Source of the DNA: Amycolatopsis sp. NBRC 101858
GTDB taxonomy: Bacteria; Actinomycetota; Actinomycetes; Mycobacteriales; Pseudonocardiaceae
Direction of reading: 5' to 3'
NCBI RefSeq assembly: GCF_030269325.1
Contig: NZ_BSTD01000004.1
Span: 350,558 to 414,557 of the forward strand
Length of the DNA stretch: 64,000 nucleotides
The notes beneath the pieces were generated by a model. That model did not search any database. It was not told the origin of the DNA and was given only the letters and a program-made list of their open reading frames with translations. Position numbers and translations under genes: made by a program. Shown one piece after another: positions 48,016 to 56,687 of the stretch (the first letter of the stretch is position 1; every line of letters starts with the position of its first letter).

Positions 48016-49197
48016 TCAGCCGGGTTCGAGCGGCAGCCGCGCGAGCACGCGCCAGCGCCGGCCCTCCGCCGGTCCGGCCTGCACCGTACCGCCCACCGCC
48101 GCGACCCGCTCCGCCATCCCGAGCAGGCCGTAGCCGCCCCGGCGGGCGGGCCGGGCGGCGCCGTCGTTGACCACCTCGACGCGCAGCTCGCCGCGGGGTT
48201 CGTGGTGGACGAGCACCCGGACTTCGGCGGCGTCCGGCGCGTGCCGGCGGACGTTCGTGAGGGACTCGGTGAGCAGCCGGTGCGCGGTGGTGACGACCTC
48301 GGGCGCGACGGCCAGGGTGGCCAGATCCGGGCTGACGTCGAGGTGGATCCGGTCGTCGTCGGGGACCGCGCGGTCCACGGCGGTGGCGAGGTCGGCGGGC
48401 GGCACGAAGAGGTCTTCGTCGCCGGTCCGCAGCGCGCCGACGAGCCGCCGCATCGCGGAAAGCGCTGTGGCGCCCGCGGTTTCGAGCTCGGCGAAGGTCG
48501 CGGTGTCGCCGCCGGTGCGCTCGGCGACGCGGTGCGCGGCCTGCACGCGCACGACGATCCCGGTGATCTGGTGGGCGACGAGGTCGTGCAGCTCGCGGGC
48601 CAGCCGGAGCCGTTCGGCGGACCGGAGCTCGAGGACGTCCACGCGGTGGCGGACCTCGGCGTCGCGCAGGACCAGCCCGCCGGCCAGCGCGCCGCCCCAG
48701 ACCACCGCGGCCGCGGCGGCGTAGAGCGCGGCGGGGGAGCCGGTGCCGTAGCGCAGGAGCGGGGCGAGCGTGGCGGCGGCGCCGCCGAGCACGGCCTGGA
48801 CGGTGGCCGCCCGGGGCGAAAGCCGGTGGCAGCAGGCGCCGACCACCAGCGCGATCGCGAAGGTCTCGGACGCGCCGGGCTGCGGCGGGAGCCGCGTCCC
48901 GGCCACCGCGATCAGGGTCGCGATCGCCGAGCCCAGCAGCGAAAGCCCGGAGACGGCGGTGGCGAGACCGGCGATGTGGTCGGGGAACCGGCGGCGCAGC
49001 ACGGCCAGCAGCGCCACGACCGGCCCGACGCCCGGCGCGAACTGGGCGGCGATGGTGACGAGCTGACCCTGACCGGGCATGGCCCGGGCCGCGAGGACCA
49101 TGTCGAGCACCACCAGCACGCCGAGGACGACCGCTTCGGCCACCAGCGGGCCGCGGCGGCCGGTCCACGGGATCCCCGGGTGGCGGGCGAAGGTCAT
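48016..49197 (-). CDS. NarL-type sensor histidine kinase (HisKA_3)
   Basis: 393 residues: four to five N-terminal helices (VAEAVVLGVLVVLDMVLAA, VGPVVALLAVLRRR, TAVSGLSLLGSAIATLIAVAG), then the dimerisation/phosphoacceptor block LRLARELHDLVAHQITGIVVRVQAAHRV and the ATPase domain (LTESLTNVRRHAPDAAEVRVLV, GYGLLGMAERVAAVGG). No extracytoplasmic sensor of any size, so it probably senses within the membrane. ATG 49197. Partner of the NarL regulator downstream. Confidence 0.92.
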   Translation of the reverse strand: MTFARHPGIPWTGRRGPLVAEAVVLGVLVVLDMVLAARAMPGQGQLVTIAAQFAPGVGPVVALLAVLRRRFPDHIAGLATAVSGLSLLGSAIATLIAVAGTRLPPQPGASETFAIALVVGACCHRLSPRAATVQAVLGGAAATLAPLLRYGTGSPAALYAAAAAVVWGGALAGGLVLRDAEVRHRVDVLELRSAERLRLARELHDLVAHQITGIVVRVQAAHRVAERTGGDTATFAELETAGATALSAMRRLVGALRTGDEDLFVPPADLATAVDRAVPDDDRIHLDVSPDLATLAVAPEVVTTAHRLLTESLTNVRRHAPDAAEVRVLVHHEPRGELRVEVVNDGAARPARRGGYGLLGMAERVAAVGGTVQAGPAEGRRWRVLARLPLEPG

Positions 49198-49329
49198 CTG
49201 CCGATCGTGCCCCACCCGGCGTCCCCACGCTCCCTCCGCGGCGAGAGTTCGTACCTGGGTAGGAGACGGCGGCGGAATCTCGTACCGCCGGTTGATCGCC
49301 CGCGCCGCGGTTAACGGAAGGCTCGGAGC

Positions 49330-49782
49330 ATGAACCGGAACGGAGAATTTCTCATGCGGGAGGCCGAACCCACGACCCGGCAGGGGAAGATCGAGGGCCT
49401 GCCGGGCTGGTACTTCGTGCTCGTCGGGCTCCTGGTGGCGAGCAACGACTTCAGCCTGCAGTTCAGCGACCGGTACTCGTGGGTGGGGTACCTGCCGCTC
49501 GCGCTCGTCGCGGTGCACCTGGCGCTGTGGTTCACGCTGCTGTCCCGGCGCCGCAAGTACCTGCGCGCGGTGTGGCGCAGCAAGCAGGCGCTCGCGCTCG
49601 TCGCCGTGCTCTTCGCGCTGCGGCTGGGCCTGCAATTCGGGCTGGCCAAGCTGACCGACAGCGCGGCGCCGCTGCACAGTTACACGCACCTGATCCTCGG
49701 CCTGGTCATGCTGGTCGTGACGACGGCCGGCGCGTGGTTCGACCAGTGGCTCATCCTGCGCGTGGTGAACCGGGACGCGTGA
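49330..49782 (+). CDS. Integral membrane protein of unknown function
   Basis: 150 residues with four helices (GWYFVLVGLLVASNDFSL, LPLALVAVHLALWFTLLS, ALALVAVLFALRLGLQFGLA, LILGLVMLVVTTAGAWFDQWLILRVV). No identifiable family. ATG 49330; the in-frame ATG 49354 has a better-placed ACGGAGA and may be the true start. It is divergent from the histidine kinase gene and ends 3 bp before the convergent LacI gene. Confidence 0.75.
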   Translation: MNRNGEFLMREAEPTTRQGKIEGLPGWYFVLVGLLVASNDFSLQFSDRYSWVGYLPLALVAVHLALWFTLLSRRRKYLRAVWRSKQALALVAVLFALRLGLQFGLAKLTDSAAPLHSYTHLILGLVMLVVTTAGAWFDQWLILRVVNRDA

Positions 49783-49785
49783 GCG

Positions 49786-50757
49786 TCAGCTGGTGCCGCG
49801 CACCACGAGCCGGTGCGGGGCGACGATCGAGCGCGGCGGCCCGGGTTCGGCGGCCAGGCAGTCCAGGGCGAGTTCGGCGATCCGGTCCTTGTCCGGGGAC
49901 ACCGTCGTCAGCGCCGGGACGCTGAACCGGCCGTCCTCGATGTCGTCGAACCCCACCAGCGCCAGGTCGCCCGGCACGGCCAGGCCGCGGTCGGCGGCGG
50001 CGCGCAGCGCACCCAGCGCGAGCTCGTCGGTGAAGCAGAAGACCGCGTCCGGGGGCTCGGCGTGGTCCAGCAGCTCCAGCATCGCGCGGTGGCCGTCGGC
50101 CCGGTGCAGGCGCTGGACCGGGACCTCCAGCCGGGGCAGGTCCCCGAGTGCTTCGCGGTAGCCGGCGAGCCGCTGGCGGGCGGTCGCGTTGAGGGAGCGC
50201 GGCTGGATGCCCACCGCGGCGATGCGCCGTCGGCCGGTCGCCAGCAGGTGCCCGGTGGCCTCGCGCGCGGCGGCGACGTTGTCGATCGCGACGTGGTCGA
50301 CCCCGGCCGGGCCGTCGTGCTCGCCGAGCAGCACCAGCGGGACGCTGTCGGTGCGCGCGGCCAGCTCCGCCGGGGCCACCGCCCACGGGCTGAACACGAC
50401 GCCGTCGACGAGCTGGCTGCGGCGGCCGTGCAGCAGCTCCTTCTCCCGCTCGGCGTCGCCGTCGGTCTGGTCGATGAGCACGGTCAGGCCGCGGAGCCCG
50501 GCGATGCGGACGGTCCGCGCGGCGAGCTCGGCGAAGTACGGTGAGTCGATCTCCGGGACGACCAGGGCCACCAGGCCGGTCCGCCCGCGCCGCAGCGTCC
50601 GGGCGGCCATGTTCGGCCGGTAGCCCAGCGCGTCGATGCTCGCCTGCACCCGCTCCCGGGTCGCCGGGGCCACGTAGCGGAAGCCGTTGACCACGTTGGA
50701 CACCGTCCGCACCGACACCCCGGCGTGCTCGGCCACGTCCCGCAACTTCGGGTTCAC
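49786..50757 (-). CDS. LacI-family transcriptional regulator
   Basis: 323 residues: HTH_LacI at residues 1-47 (KLRDVAEHAGVSVRTVSNVVNGFRYVAPATRERVQASIDALGYRPN), then a periplasmic-binding-like effector domain (LVALVVPEIDSPYFAELAARTV, DGVVFSPWAV, ALVGFDDIEDGRFSVPALTTV). GTG 50757. It is divergent from a PhyH dioxygenase across 82 bp that contain a 26-bp perfect palindrome, the likely operator. Effectors of this type are usually sugars. Confidence 0.93.
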   Translation of the reverse strand: MNPKLRDVAEHAGVSVRTVSNVVNGFRYVAPATRERVQASIDALGYRPNMAARTLRRGRTGLVALVVPEIDSPYFAELAARTVRIAGLRGLTVLIDQTDGDAEREKELLHGRRSQLVDGVVFSPWAVAPAELAARTDSVPLVLLGEHDGPAGVDHVAIDNVAAAREATGHLLATGRRRIAAVGIQPRSLNATARQRLAGYREALGDLPRLEVPVQRLHRADGHRAMLELLDHAEPPDAVFCFTDELALGALRAAADRGLAVPGDLALVGFDDIEDGRFSVPALTTVSPDKDRIAELALDCLAAEPGPPRSIVAPHRLVVRGTS

Positions 50758-50773
50758 GACGGCAGCCTACCTC

Positions 50774-50799
50774 TTGCAACGTGGCATGCCACGTTGCAA
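50774..50799. promoter_or_regulatory. 26-bp perfect palindrome, LacI-type operator
   Basis: Half-site TTGCAACGTGGCA (50774-50786) is followed immediately by its exact reverse complement to 50799. The central CATG fits the central CG/GC preference of LacI-family operators. It starts 17 bp from the LacI GTG and ends 41 bp from the dioxygenase ATG. Confidence 0.8.
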
Positions 50800-50839
50800 A
50801 CTGAAGTCGCCACGCCGTCGTGACCCCTCGGAGGCTCCG

Positions 50840-51667
50840 ATGACCACGAACCTGACCGCCATCGACGTCGAGTCCCTGACCGCCCGGCTGTCCGAGGACG
50901 GCATCATCGGCCTGCCCGGGGCGTTCCCGCGCGACTGGGTGCGCCGGCTCGGCGAGGACATCGACGCGGCGTTCGCCGAGGCCCGCGCCCGGCCGGACGG
51001 CGCCGTCGGCCGCGGCCCGAACCGCTACTACGTCGAGATCCACCCCGAACAGCTGCGGGGGTTCGCCGACCTGGCCGGGCACCCGTGGATCACCGCGGTC
51101 GCGGAGGCCGTGCTGGGGCCGGACTACCGGATCGTCGAGGTCGGGTTCGACGTCCCGCTCGCCGGCGCGGTCGACCAGCCGTGGCACCGCGACTTCCCGA
51201 TGCCCGAAGAGACCGCCCGCCACCGCAGGCTGACTTCGCTCGCCGTCAACGTGACCGCCGTCGACACCGAGCCGGACATGGGCCCGTTCGAGATCGCCCC
51301 CGGCACCCACCGGGACGACGGTGCCGCGTTCGAGCACGGCATGTTCCCGCCGCGTTCGACCTACCCGCGCTACCGCTCCCTCGCGGTGCGCAAGTTCCCG
51401 CGGAGGGGCGACATCTCGATCCGCTCGGCGCTGACCGTCCACCGCGGCACCGCGAACCACTCGGCGAAGTCCCGGCCGGTGCTGGTGCTGGGCCTCGACG
51501 CGCCGGGCGCGGGCAACGACGAACGCCACGACATCGCTGTGACACAAGGCTTCCTGGCGTCACTGCCGGAGTCCGTGCGGGCGCACCTGCACTGCCCGGT
51601 CGTCGGCACCCTGGAACCGATCACCCAGAAGCACACCATCGAGGGACTCGTGATGGGTGAATCCTGA
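50840..51667 (+). CDS. Phytanoyl-CoA dioxygenase (PhyH) family protein
   Basis: 275 residues of the Fe(II)/2-oxoglutarate-dependent PhyH family: H-x-D ligands in QPWHRDFPMPEE, then FEIAPGTHRDD, and the C-terminal RGTANHSAKSRPVLVLGLD with the third His and the 2OG-binding Arg. Such enzymes hydroxylate small molecules; the substrate here is unknown. ATG 50840 follows CGGAGG. Divergent from the LacI gene through the 26-bp palindrome, which suggests sugar-controlled expression. Confidence 0.88.
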   Translation: MTTNLTAIDVESLTARLSEDGIIGLPGAFPRDWVRRLGEDIDAAFAEARARPDGAVGRGPNRYYVEIHPEQLRGFADLAGHPWITAVAEAVLGPDYRIVEVGFDVPLAGAVDQPWHRDFPMPEETARHRRLTSLAVNVTAVDTEPDMGPFEIAPGTHRDDGAAFEHGMFPPRSTYPRYRSLAVRKFPRRGDISIRSALTVHRGTANHSAKSRPVLVLGLDAPGAGNDERHDIAVTQGFLASLPESVRAHLHCPVVGTLEPITQKHTIEGLVMGES

Positions 51668-51670
51668 ACC

Positions 51671-51705
51671 GGAGGTTTGCCGGACCCGGTGGGTGGCAAA
51701 CCTCC
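51671..51705. terminator. Inverted repeat after PhyH gene
   Basis: 11-bp arms GGAGGTTTGCC (51671-51681) and GGCAAACCTCC (51695-51705) around a 13-base loop, 3 bp past the PhyH stop. No T-tract. Confidence 0.65.
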
Positions 51706-51708
51706 GGC

Positions 51709-51849
51709 ATGGCTGATGCAGGGATCACCGAAATGACGGGCCGGGCCGGGGTCGTCGCGGGATTGCGCCGCGTGCTGCTGGCGTTCGGAGTGGGCGGCGC
51801 GCTGGCGTGCCTCGCCTGGATGGCGTTGTGGCTCGCGATGCACCTGTAG
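51709..51849 (+). CDS. Possible 46-residue single-span membrane peptide
   Basis: MADAGITEMTGRAGVVAGLRR then a hydrophobic helix (LLAFGVGGALACLAWMALWL) ending MHL. It begins just after the PhyH hairpin and ends 3 bp before the convergent unknown gene. No clear Shine-Dalgarno is present and the hairpin may terminate transcription before it, so it is only a candidate; ATG 51733 is an alternative start. Confidence 0.35.
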   Translation: MADAGITEMTGRAGVVAGLRRVLLAFGVGGALACLAWMALWLAMHL

Positions 51850-51852
51850 GAG

Positions 51853-52245
51853 CTAGAACTCGTCCGACTTCGTCAGGTCGTGCTCCAGCGCGTCCGCCCG
51901 CGCGACGACCGCCTTGAGCGGGCGCTCGAACTCGTGCTCGATGCTGAGGTCCTCCAGCGGCACGGTGTGCTTGAGCAGCGCGACCCCGTCGACCACGGCC
52001 GCGCCGCCGACCGCCGACGAGCCGGCCAGGTCGAGCAGGCGCCGCAGGTCGATCTTGTCGGCCCAGCCGACCGGGGACGAGATCTCGACCCACGCGCCGC
52101 CGTGCAGCTCCTCCACGTGGTGCGCCGTCACCTGCTGGGTCCGGCCGTCCGGGCCTTCCAGGCGGAACCGGAGCCAGCCGTCGGTGTCCTCCAAGACCTC
52201 GTACCGCGTCCGGACAAAGTTGATCACATCGGTCCAGGTGGTCAC
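51853..52245 (-). CDS. Conserved soluble protein of unknown function
   Basis: 130 residues: VTTWTDVINFVRTRYEVLED, then TQQVTAHHVEELHGGAWVEISSPVGWADKIDL, a central ALLKHTVPLEDLSIEHEFERPL and a charged tail. Strand/helix alternation without cysteines or membrane segments suggests a small alpha/beta protein; the overall pattern recalls type III-secretion-chaperone-like (YbjN-type) folds, but this is weak. GTG 52245 after GGAGCG. It lies between the PhyH and DNA ligase genes, alone. Confidence 0.65.
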   Translation of the reverse strand: MTTWTDVINFVRTRYEVLEDTDGWLRFRLEGPDGRTQQVTAHHVEELHGGAWVEISSPVGWADKIDLRRLLDLAGSSAVGGAAVVDGVALLKHTVPLEDLSIEHEFERPLKAVVARADALEHDLTKSDEF

Positions 52246-52303
52246 CCGCTCCGCCTCTCCCTCGGGCCTGCTGCGCCGTCGCAGCATCTCACGAGCCCCT
52301 GCG

Positions 52304-54295
52304 TCAGATGATTCCGGCTTCGATCAGCTGCGGCCAGATTTCGCTCTGGTCCGCGACGGTCACGCCGTGCTTCTCCGCCTTCGTGAGTTTGGCGGCTCCG
52401 ACGTCGGCGCCGGTGATGAGCAGGTCCGTGCTCGCCGAGACCGACGACGCGATGGTGGCGCCGGCCTTCTCGCAGAGCCGCTGGAACGTCGGCCGGGGGA
52501 CTTTCTCCCCCGAGCGCGGATCGCTGATGGAGCCGGTGACGACCACCGTCTTCCCGGCCAGCGGAGCCCCGGCCGCGACGACCGGGGGCAGGTCCTCGTC
52601 GCGGACGTCGAGTGACACGCCCCGCTCCCGCAGCCGTTCCAGCTCGGGCTGCAGCCGCGCGAGGTGCTCGATCAGCGACGCGGCGACCTTCGGCCCGATG
52701 TCCTCGACGGCGACCAGCCCGTCGACACCCGCCGCCGCGACGTCCTCCAGGGAACCGAACCCCGCCCGGCAGAGGCGCGCCGCGGTGCCTTCGGATGCCA
52801 TCGGGATGGCGAGCCCGATCAGCGCCCGGCGCAGCCCGACCGACCGGCTCCCGTCGATCGACTCGATCATGCGGGTGGCCGAGACCTCGCCGATGCGGTC
52901 GAACTCCAGCAGCCGTTCCTTGGTCAGCCGGTAGAAGTCCGAAGGGTGCTCGAGGTCGCCGGACTCGGCGAGCCGTTCGATCCAGACGCCGCCGATGGCG
53001 TCGATGTCCGCCGCGGCGCGCGACGCCCAGTGGATCAGCCGCCGCACGGTCTGGGCGGGGCAGGCGACGTTGGTGCAGAACAGTTCCCGGCTGTTGCCCT
53101 GCTCGGTCAGCGGCTGCCCGCACGACGGGCAGACGGACGGCGGAACGATCTCCCGCTCCTCGCCGGTGCGCTTCGACGCGTCGAGCACGCCGGCCACGAA
53201 CGGGATGACGTCCCCGGCCCGGCGGACCAGGACGGTGTCGCCGATCTTGATGCCGCGGGCCTTGATCACCTCCTGGTTGGCCAGCGTCGCGCGGGTGACG
53301 GTGGTGCCGCCGACGAACACGGGCTCCAGCCAGGCGACCGGGGCGATCTTGCCGGTCTTGCCGACGTCCCAGACGACGTCGGCCAGGACGGTGGTCTTCT
53401 CCTCGGCCGCGAACTTGAAGGCGAGCGCCCCGCGCGGCGAGCTCGACCGGGTGCCGGCGGCGGCGTAGGCGGTGCGGTCGGCGAGCCGCAGGACGGCGCC
53501 GTCGAGGTCGTAGTCCAGCTCGTTGCGCTGCTGTTCGATCTCGCCGATGACGGCCTGCGCGGCGGCCGCGTCGGCGCAGCGGCGCATGTCGGCGGCGGTG
53601 AACCCGAGCGTGTTGAGGGCGCTGCCGAGGTCGGTGTCGGCGCTGTCGGGGTCGGTGTCGAGGTCGAAGGCGAAGAAGCGCAGCCGCCGCTCGGCGACGG
53701 TGGCGGGGTCCTTGGCCCGCAGCGTGCCCGCGGCGGCGTTGCGCGGGTTGATCAGCGGCTTGTCGGGGTGCGCGACGTTGTAGGCGGCGAAGGTGGAGCG
53801 CAGCATGACGGCCTCGCCCCGCACCTCGACCCGGCCCGGGGCTTTGACCCGGTCCGGGATCCCGTCGGTCAGGGCCCGGACGAGCACGGTGACGTCGTCT
53901 CCGGTCGTGCCGTCGCCCCGGGTGACGGCTCTCAGCAGCCGCCCGTCCTCGTAGACGACGGCGAGGGAGAGACCGTCCAGTTTGGGCATGACGACGACGG
54001 GCTGGCCCGGGAAGCGGTCGAAGAAGGCCTCGACCTGCTCGGGTTTCGTGGCCTTCTCGAGCGAGAGCATGGGCCGCGAGTGCCGGATCGGGGCGTGCAG
54101 CACCGCGGGCGCGCCCACCTGGTCGAGGGGGTTCGGGTCCGGCGCCAGGTCCGGGTTCGCCTCGATGAGCCCGCGCAGCTCGTCTTCGACCGCGTCGTAC
54201 TCGGCGTCCGCCACCAACGGCGAACCCCGGTAGTACGCGTCGCGGAGGACCACGATGCGGTCGGCCAGTTCCTGTATGCGCTCCCGAGCTTCCAC
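52304..54295 (-). CDS. NAD-dependent DNA ligase (LigA-type, divergent paralogue)
   Basis: 663 residues from GTG 54295 (ATG 54403 would add 36 unconserved residues). Nucleophile K105 in PKLDGLSLAVVYEDG, RGDGTTGDDVT, the NPRNAAAGTLR block, the Cys4 zinc finger (CPSCGQPL...LFCTNVACPAQ), helix-hairpin-helix repeats and a C-terminal BRCT (GKTVVVTGSISDPRSGEK). It seals nicks with NAD+. The usual SLDNAF stretch before the nucleophile is replaced by MLSLEKA, so it is unlike the housekeeping LigA and may be a second, specialised ligase. Confidence 0.9.
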   Translation of the reverse strand: MEARERIQELADRIVVLRDAYYRGSPLVADAEYDAVEDELRGLIEANPDLAPDPNPLDQVGAPAVLHAPIRHSRPMLSLEKATKPEQVEAFFDRFPGQPVVVMPKLDGLSLAVVYEDGRLLRAVTRGDGTTGDDVTVLVRALTDGIPDRVKAPGRVEVRGEAVMLRSTFAAYNVAHPDKPLINPRNAAAGTLRAKDPATVAERRLRFFAFDLDTDPDSADTDLGSALNTLGFTAADMRRCADAAAAQAVIGEIEQQRNELDYDLDGAVLRLADRTAYAAAGTRSSSPRGALAFKFAAEEKTTVLADVVWDVGKTGKIAPVAWLEPVFVGGTTVTRATLANQEVIKARGIKIGDTVLVRRAGDVIPFVAGVLDASKRTGEEREIVPPSVCPSCGQPLTEQGNSRELFCTNVACPAQTVRRLIHWASRAAADIDAIGGVWIERLAESGDLEHPSDFYRLTKERLLEFDRIGEVSATRMIESIDGSRSVGLRRALIGLAIPMASEGTAARLCRAGFGSLEDVAAAGVDGLVAVEDIGPKVAASLIEHLARLQPELERLRERGVSLDVRDEDLPPVVAAGAPLAGKTVVVTGSISDPRSGEKVPRPTFQRLCEKAGATIASSVSASTDLLITGADVGAAKLTKAEKHGVTVADQSEIWPQLIEAGII

Positions 54296-54425
54296 GGGGA
54301 GGACGTTACCGGTCGGGTCCGACAGTTCCGCTACTTCGGGGTCGCTCGTCCGGGCGGCTCCGCGCGACGCGGGTCCGGTGGGGCACAGCGGTTCCGCGCG
54401 CATCTCGCTGCGTGCGGAATCCTGC

Positions 54426-55319
54426 TCAGCCGTCGCCGAACCGGTCGCCGATCTCCTCGATCTCCGGCAGGCCCACGAGGTCGGCGAAGTCCGTCAACCC
54501 CGGCAGCTCGCGCACGGCCTCGACCGGCGTCCCGTCGCGCGCGATCCGCGCCAGCACCGAGCGCATCGCCTCGGTCGCCGCCAGCAGCGTCGAGATCGGG
54601 CAGATCACCAGCCGGAACCCGAGCTCGCGCAACCGCTCGCGCCCCAGCGGCGGAGTCTTGCCGCCCTCCGCCCAGTTGAACAGCAGCGGCACGTCGCGGA
54701 ACGTGCCCGCCACCCGCTCGATCTCGGCTTCGGACTGCAACGCCTCCACGAACAGCACGTCCGCGCCGGCGTCCCGGTAGCGGCGGGCCCGGTCGATCGC
54801 CGCGTCGAGGCCTTCCACCGCCCGGGCGTCCGTGCGGGCGATCAGCACGAAGTCCGGGTCCGACCGGGCGGCGACCGCGGCCCGGACCCGGTCCACCATG
54901 GTCGCCGCCGGGACCACGCGCTTGCCTTCGAGGTGCCCGCAGCGCTTCGGGGCCACCTGGTCCTCCAGGTGGATCGCCGCCACGCCGGCCGCCTCGTACT
55001 CGCGGACCGTGCGGATCACGTTCAGCGCGTTGCCGTAGCCGGTGTCCGCGTCGGCGATCACCGGGACCTCCACCACCGACCGGATGCGGCCCGCCGCCTG
55101 GACCATCTCCGTCATGGTCAGGAGACCGACGTCGGGACGGCCCAGCAGCGACGCCGTCGTGCCGAAGCCGGTCATGTAGACCGCCGGGAACCCGGCCGCC
55201 TCGACCAGCCGGGCGCTCAGCGCGTCGTACGCCCCCGGTGCGACGACGAGATCCTCGCCGGCCAGCAGCTCGCGCAGCCGCGCCGGACCCGGGACGCGCG
55301 GAGCCAGCAGCTCGGCCAC
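54426..55319 (-). CDS. Isocitrate lyase/PEP mutase superfamily protein
   Basis: 297 residues: PGAYDALSARLVEAAGFPAVYMTGFGTTAS, VIADADTGYGNALNVIRTVREYEAAGVAAIHLEDQVAPKRCGHLEGK with the metal-binding Asp/Glu set and the K-x-C-G-H signature of 2-methylisocitrate lyase-like enzymes, then VLIARTDAR and FVEALQSEAEI. It should cleave or rearrange a 2-oxo/hydroxy acid; oxaloacetate decarboxylase- or 2-methylisocitrate lyase-like. GTG 55319 has AGGAGG 8 bases upstream. It is 5 bp behind the sialidase stop, so both form an operon. Confidence 0.9.
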   Translation of the reverse strand: MAELLAPRVPGPARLRELLAGEDLVVAPGAYDALSARLVEAAGFPAVYMTGFGTTASLLGRPDVGLLTMTEMVQAAGRIRSVVEVPVIADADTGYGNALNVIRTVREYEAAGVAAIHLEDQVAPKRCGHLEGKRVVPAATMVDRVRAAVAARSDPDFVLIARTDARAVEGLDAAIDRARRYRDAGADVLFVEALQSEAEIERVAGTFRDVPLLFNWAEGGKTPPLGRERLRELGFRLVICPISTLLAATEAMRSVLARIARDGTPVEAVRELPGLTDFADLVGLPEIEEIGDRFGDG

Positions 55320-55324
55320 GTCGA

Positions 55325-56524
55325 TCACCTCCTCGCGGGGGCGTTCCCGAGCTGTCCCGGAGCCAAACCCACCCGCTCGAACACGATCTTCTCGTACGGG
55401 CCGGCCGTGCCCGTCTCGTACAGGACGCCGATGGTGGCCGGGTCGGCCTGCACCAGGTCGGAGTAGGCCGCCGGCCCGGTGGTCAGCGTGCGGCCCGCCT
55501 GCCACGTGTGCCCGCGGTCGGTGCTCAGCCGCAGCTGCATCGCCGCGCGCGTCGCGGGGTCGGCCGGGCCCGAGTACAGCATCAGCCACGGGATCGTCGT
55601 CTGCAGGACGCTGCCCTCGACCTTCGTCCCGGACACCGACGGCTGCACCCGGTACGGCCGGACCAGGGTCTTGCCGCCGTCCACGCTGTAGCCGTCGACG
55701 CGGTGCTCGGCGGCGGAGCCCTGGTTGCGGCTGGAGAAGTAGAGCGTGCCGTCGGGCAGCTCGGTCGCCGACGTTTCGTTCGCGGCGACGACGCCGTCGG
55801 TGCGGTCGTCGGTGAAGCCGATGTGCCAGGTCCGGCCGTCGTCGTCGCTGTAGAGGTCGTGGCCGCCGTAGTACTTCGCCTCGGTGCCGACGTCGGAAGA
55901 ACCCGCGGGCGGGGAGCTGGAGTGGTTGGCGGGCACCACGATCCGGCCGGCGTGCGGGCCGTGCCGCAGCAGCGTGGCGTGCCCGGGGCCGGTGGCGTAC
56001 CAGCGCCAGCCCGGCGCCTTCGCGTCGGCGGTGATGTCCCGCGCGGGGGACCAGGTGCGGCCGTTGTCGCGGCTGCGCAGCACGAAGACGCGGCGGGTGT
56101 CCTGCGCGGACGCCTGCCCGGACATGATCTGCTTCTCCGAGACGAGTCCGTTGTGGACGGTCAGCAGGACCAGGTCGCCGTCGCGGGCGAGCACCGGCGT
56201 CGGGTTGCCGGCGGTGGCGTCGCCGTTGCTGTCCACGACGGACAGCGGGCCCCAGGTGCAGCCGCCGTCACGCGAGGTGCGCGACACCGTCTGGATGGCG
56301 CCGGAGTCCCCGGCCGAGTCCCGCCGTCCTTCGGCGAACGCGACGAGCGCGCCGTTCGCGGCCCGGACCACCGCGGGGATGCGGAAGGTGTCGTAGCCCT
56401 CGGTGCCGGAGGTGAAGGCCACCGACGACGCGCAGCCGTGCGCCGGGCCGGCCGTGGCCGCGGGGGTGAGGGACAGTGCGGTCGCCGTCGCCGCCAGAAG
56501 GATCGTGCTGAACCTGCGAACCAC
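55325..56524 (-). CDS. Secreted exo-alpha-sialidase (neuraminidase, BNR repeats)
   Basis: 399 residues. GTG 56524 gives a proper signal peptide (VVRRFSTILLAATATALSL, cleavage near AATAGP) with AGGAGG upstream; the longer ATG 56554 would weaken it. FRIPAVV is the F/Y-R-I-P box carrying the sialate-binding Arg, followed by Asp-box repeats (SRDGGCTWGPL, SRDNGRTWSP, SDDDGRTWH, STDRGHTWQ), catalytic ANETSATELPDG with the Glu, and AAYSDLVQ with Tyr. It should release terminal sialic acid outside the cell. Upstream is an imperfect 19-bp dyad, TAGGACGTC-A-GACATCCCA. Confidence 0.92.
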   Translation of the reverse strand: MVRRFSTILLAATATALSLTPAATAGPAHGCASSVAFTSGTEGYDTFRIPAVVRAANGALVAFAEGRRDSAGDSGAIQTVSRTSRDGGCTWGPLSVVDSNGDATAGNPTPVLARDGDLVLLTVHNGLVSEKQIMSGQASAQDTRRVFVLRSRDNGRTWSPARDITADAKAPGWRWYATGPGHATLLRHGPHAGRIVVPANHSSSPPAGSSDVGTEAKYYGGHDLYSDDDGRTWHIGFTDDRTDGVVAANETSATELPDGTLYFSSRNQGSAAEHRVDGYSVDGGKTLVRPYRVQPSVSGTKVEGSVLQTTIPWLMLYSGPADPATRAAMQLRLSTDRGHTWQAGRTLTTGPAAYSDLVQADPATIGVLYETGTAGPYEKIVFERVGLAPGQLGNAPARR

Positions 56525-56553
56525 CGGTTCGACCTCCTCGTTGAGGTAGGACA

Positions 56554-56572
56554 TGGGATGTCTGACGTCCTA
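56554..56572 (-). promoter_or_regulatory. Imperfect palindrome TAGGACGTC-A-GACATCCCA upstream of sialidase (candidate GntR-type operator)
   Basis: Read on the minus strand, the 19-bp dyad has 7 of 9 matching positions about its central A, 30 bp before the sialidase GTG. Further GGACAT/ATGTCC words flank it (56549-56577). It resembles FCD-type GntR operators; the regulator is not in this window. Confidence 0.45.
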
Positions 56573-56687
56573 TGTCCCGACAACTTAAGGAGCCCGGCCG
56601 CGTCCGTCAAGGAGCACGCTGGGTGCCCGGATGGGCACGCGGTGGGGAACCTGGCGGCCGCGCACCCGCCTGGGCCATGCTGGGGAC

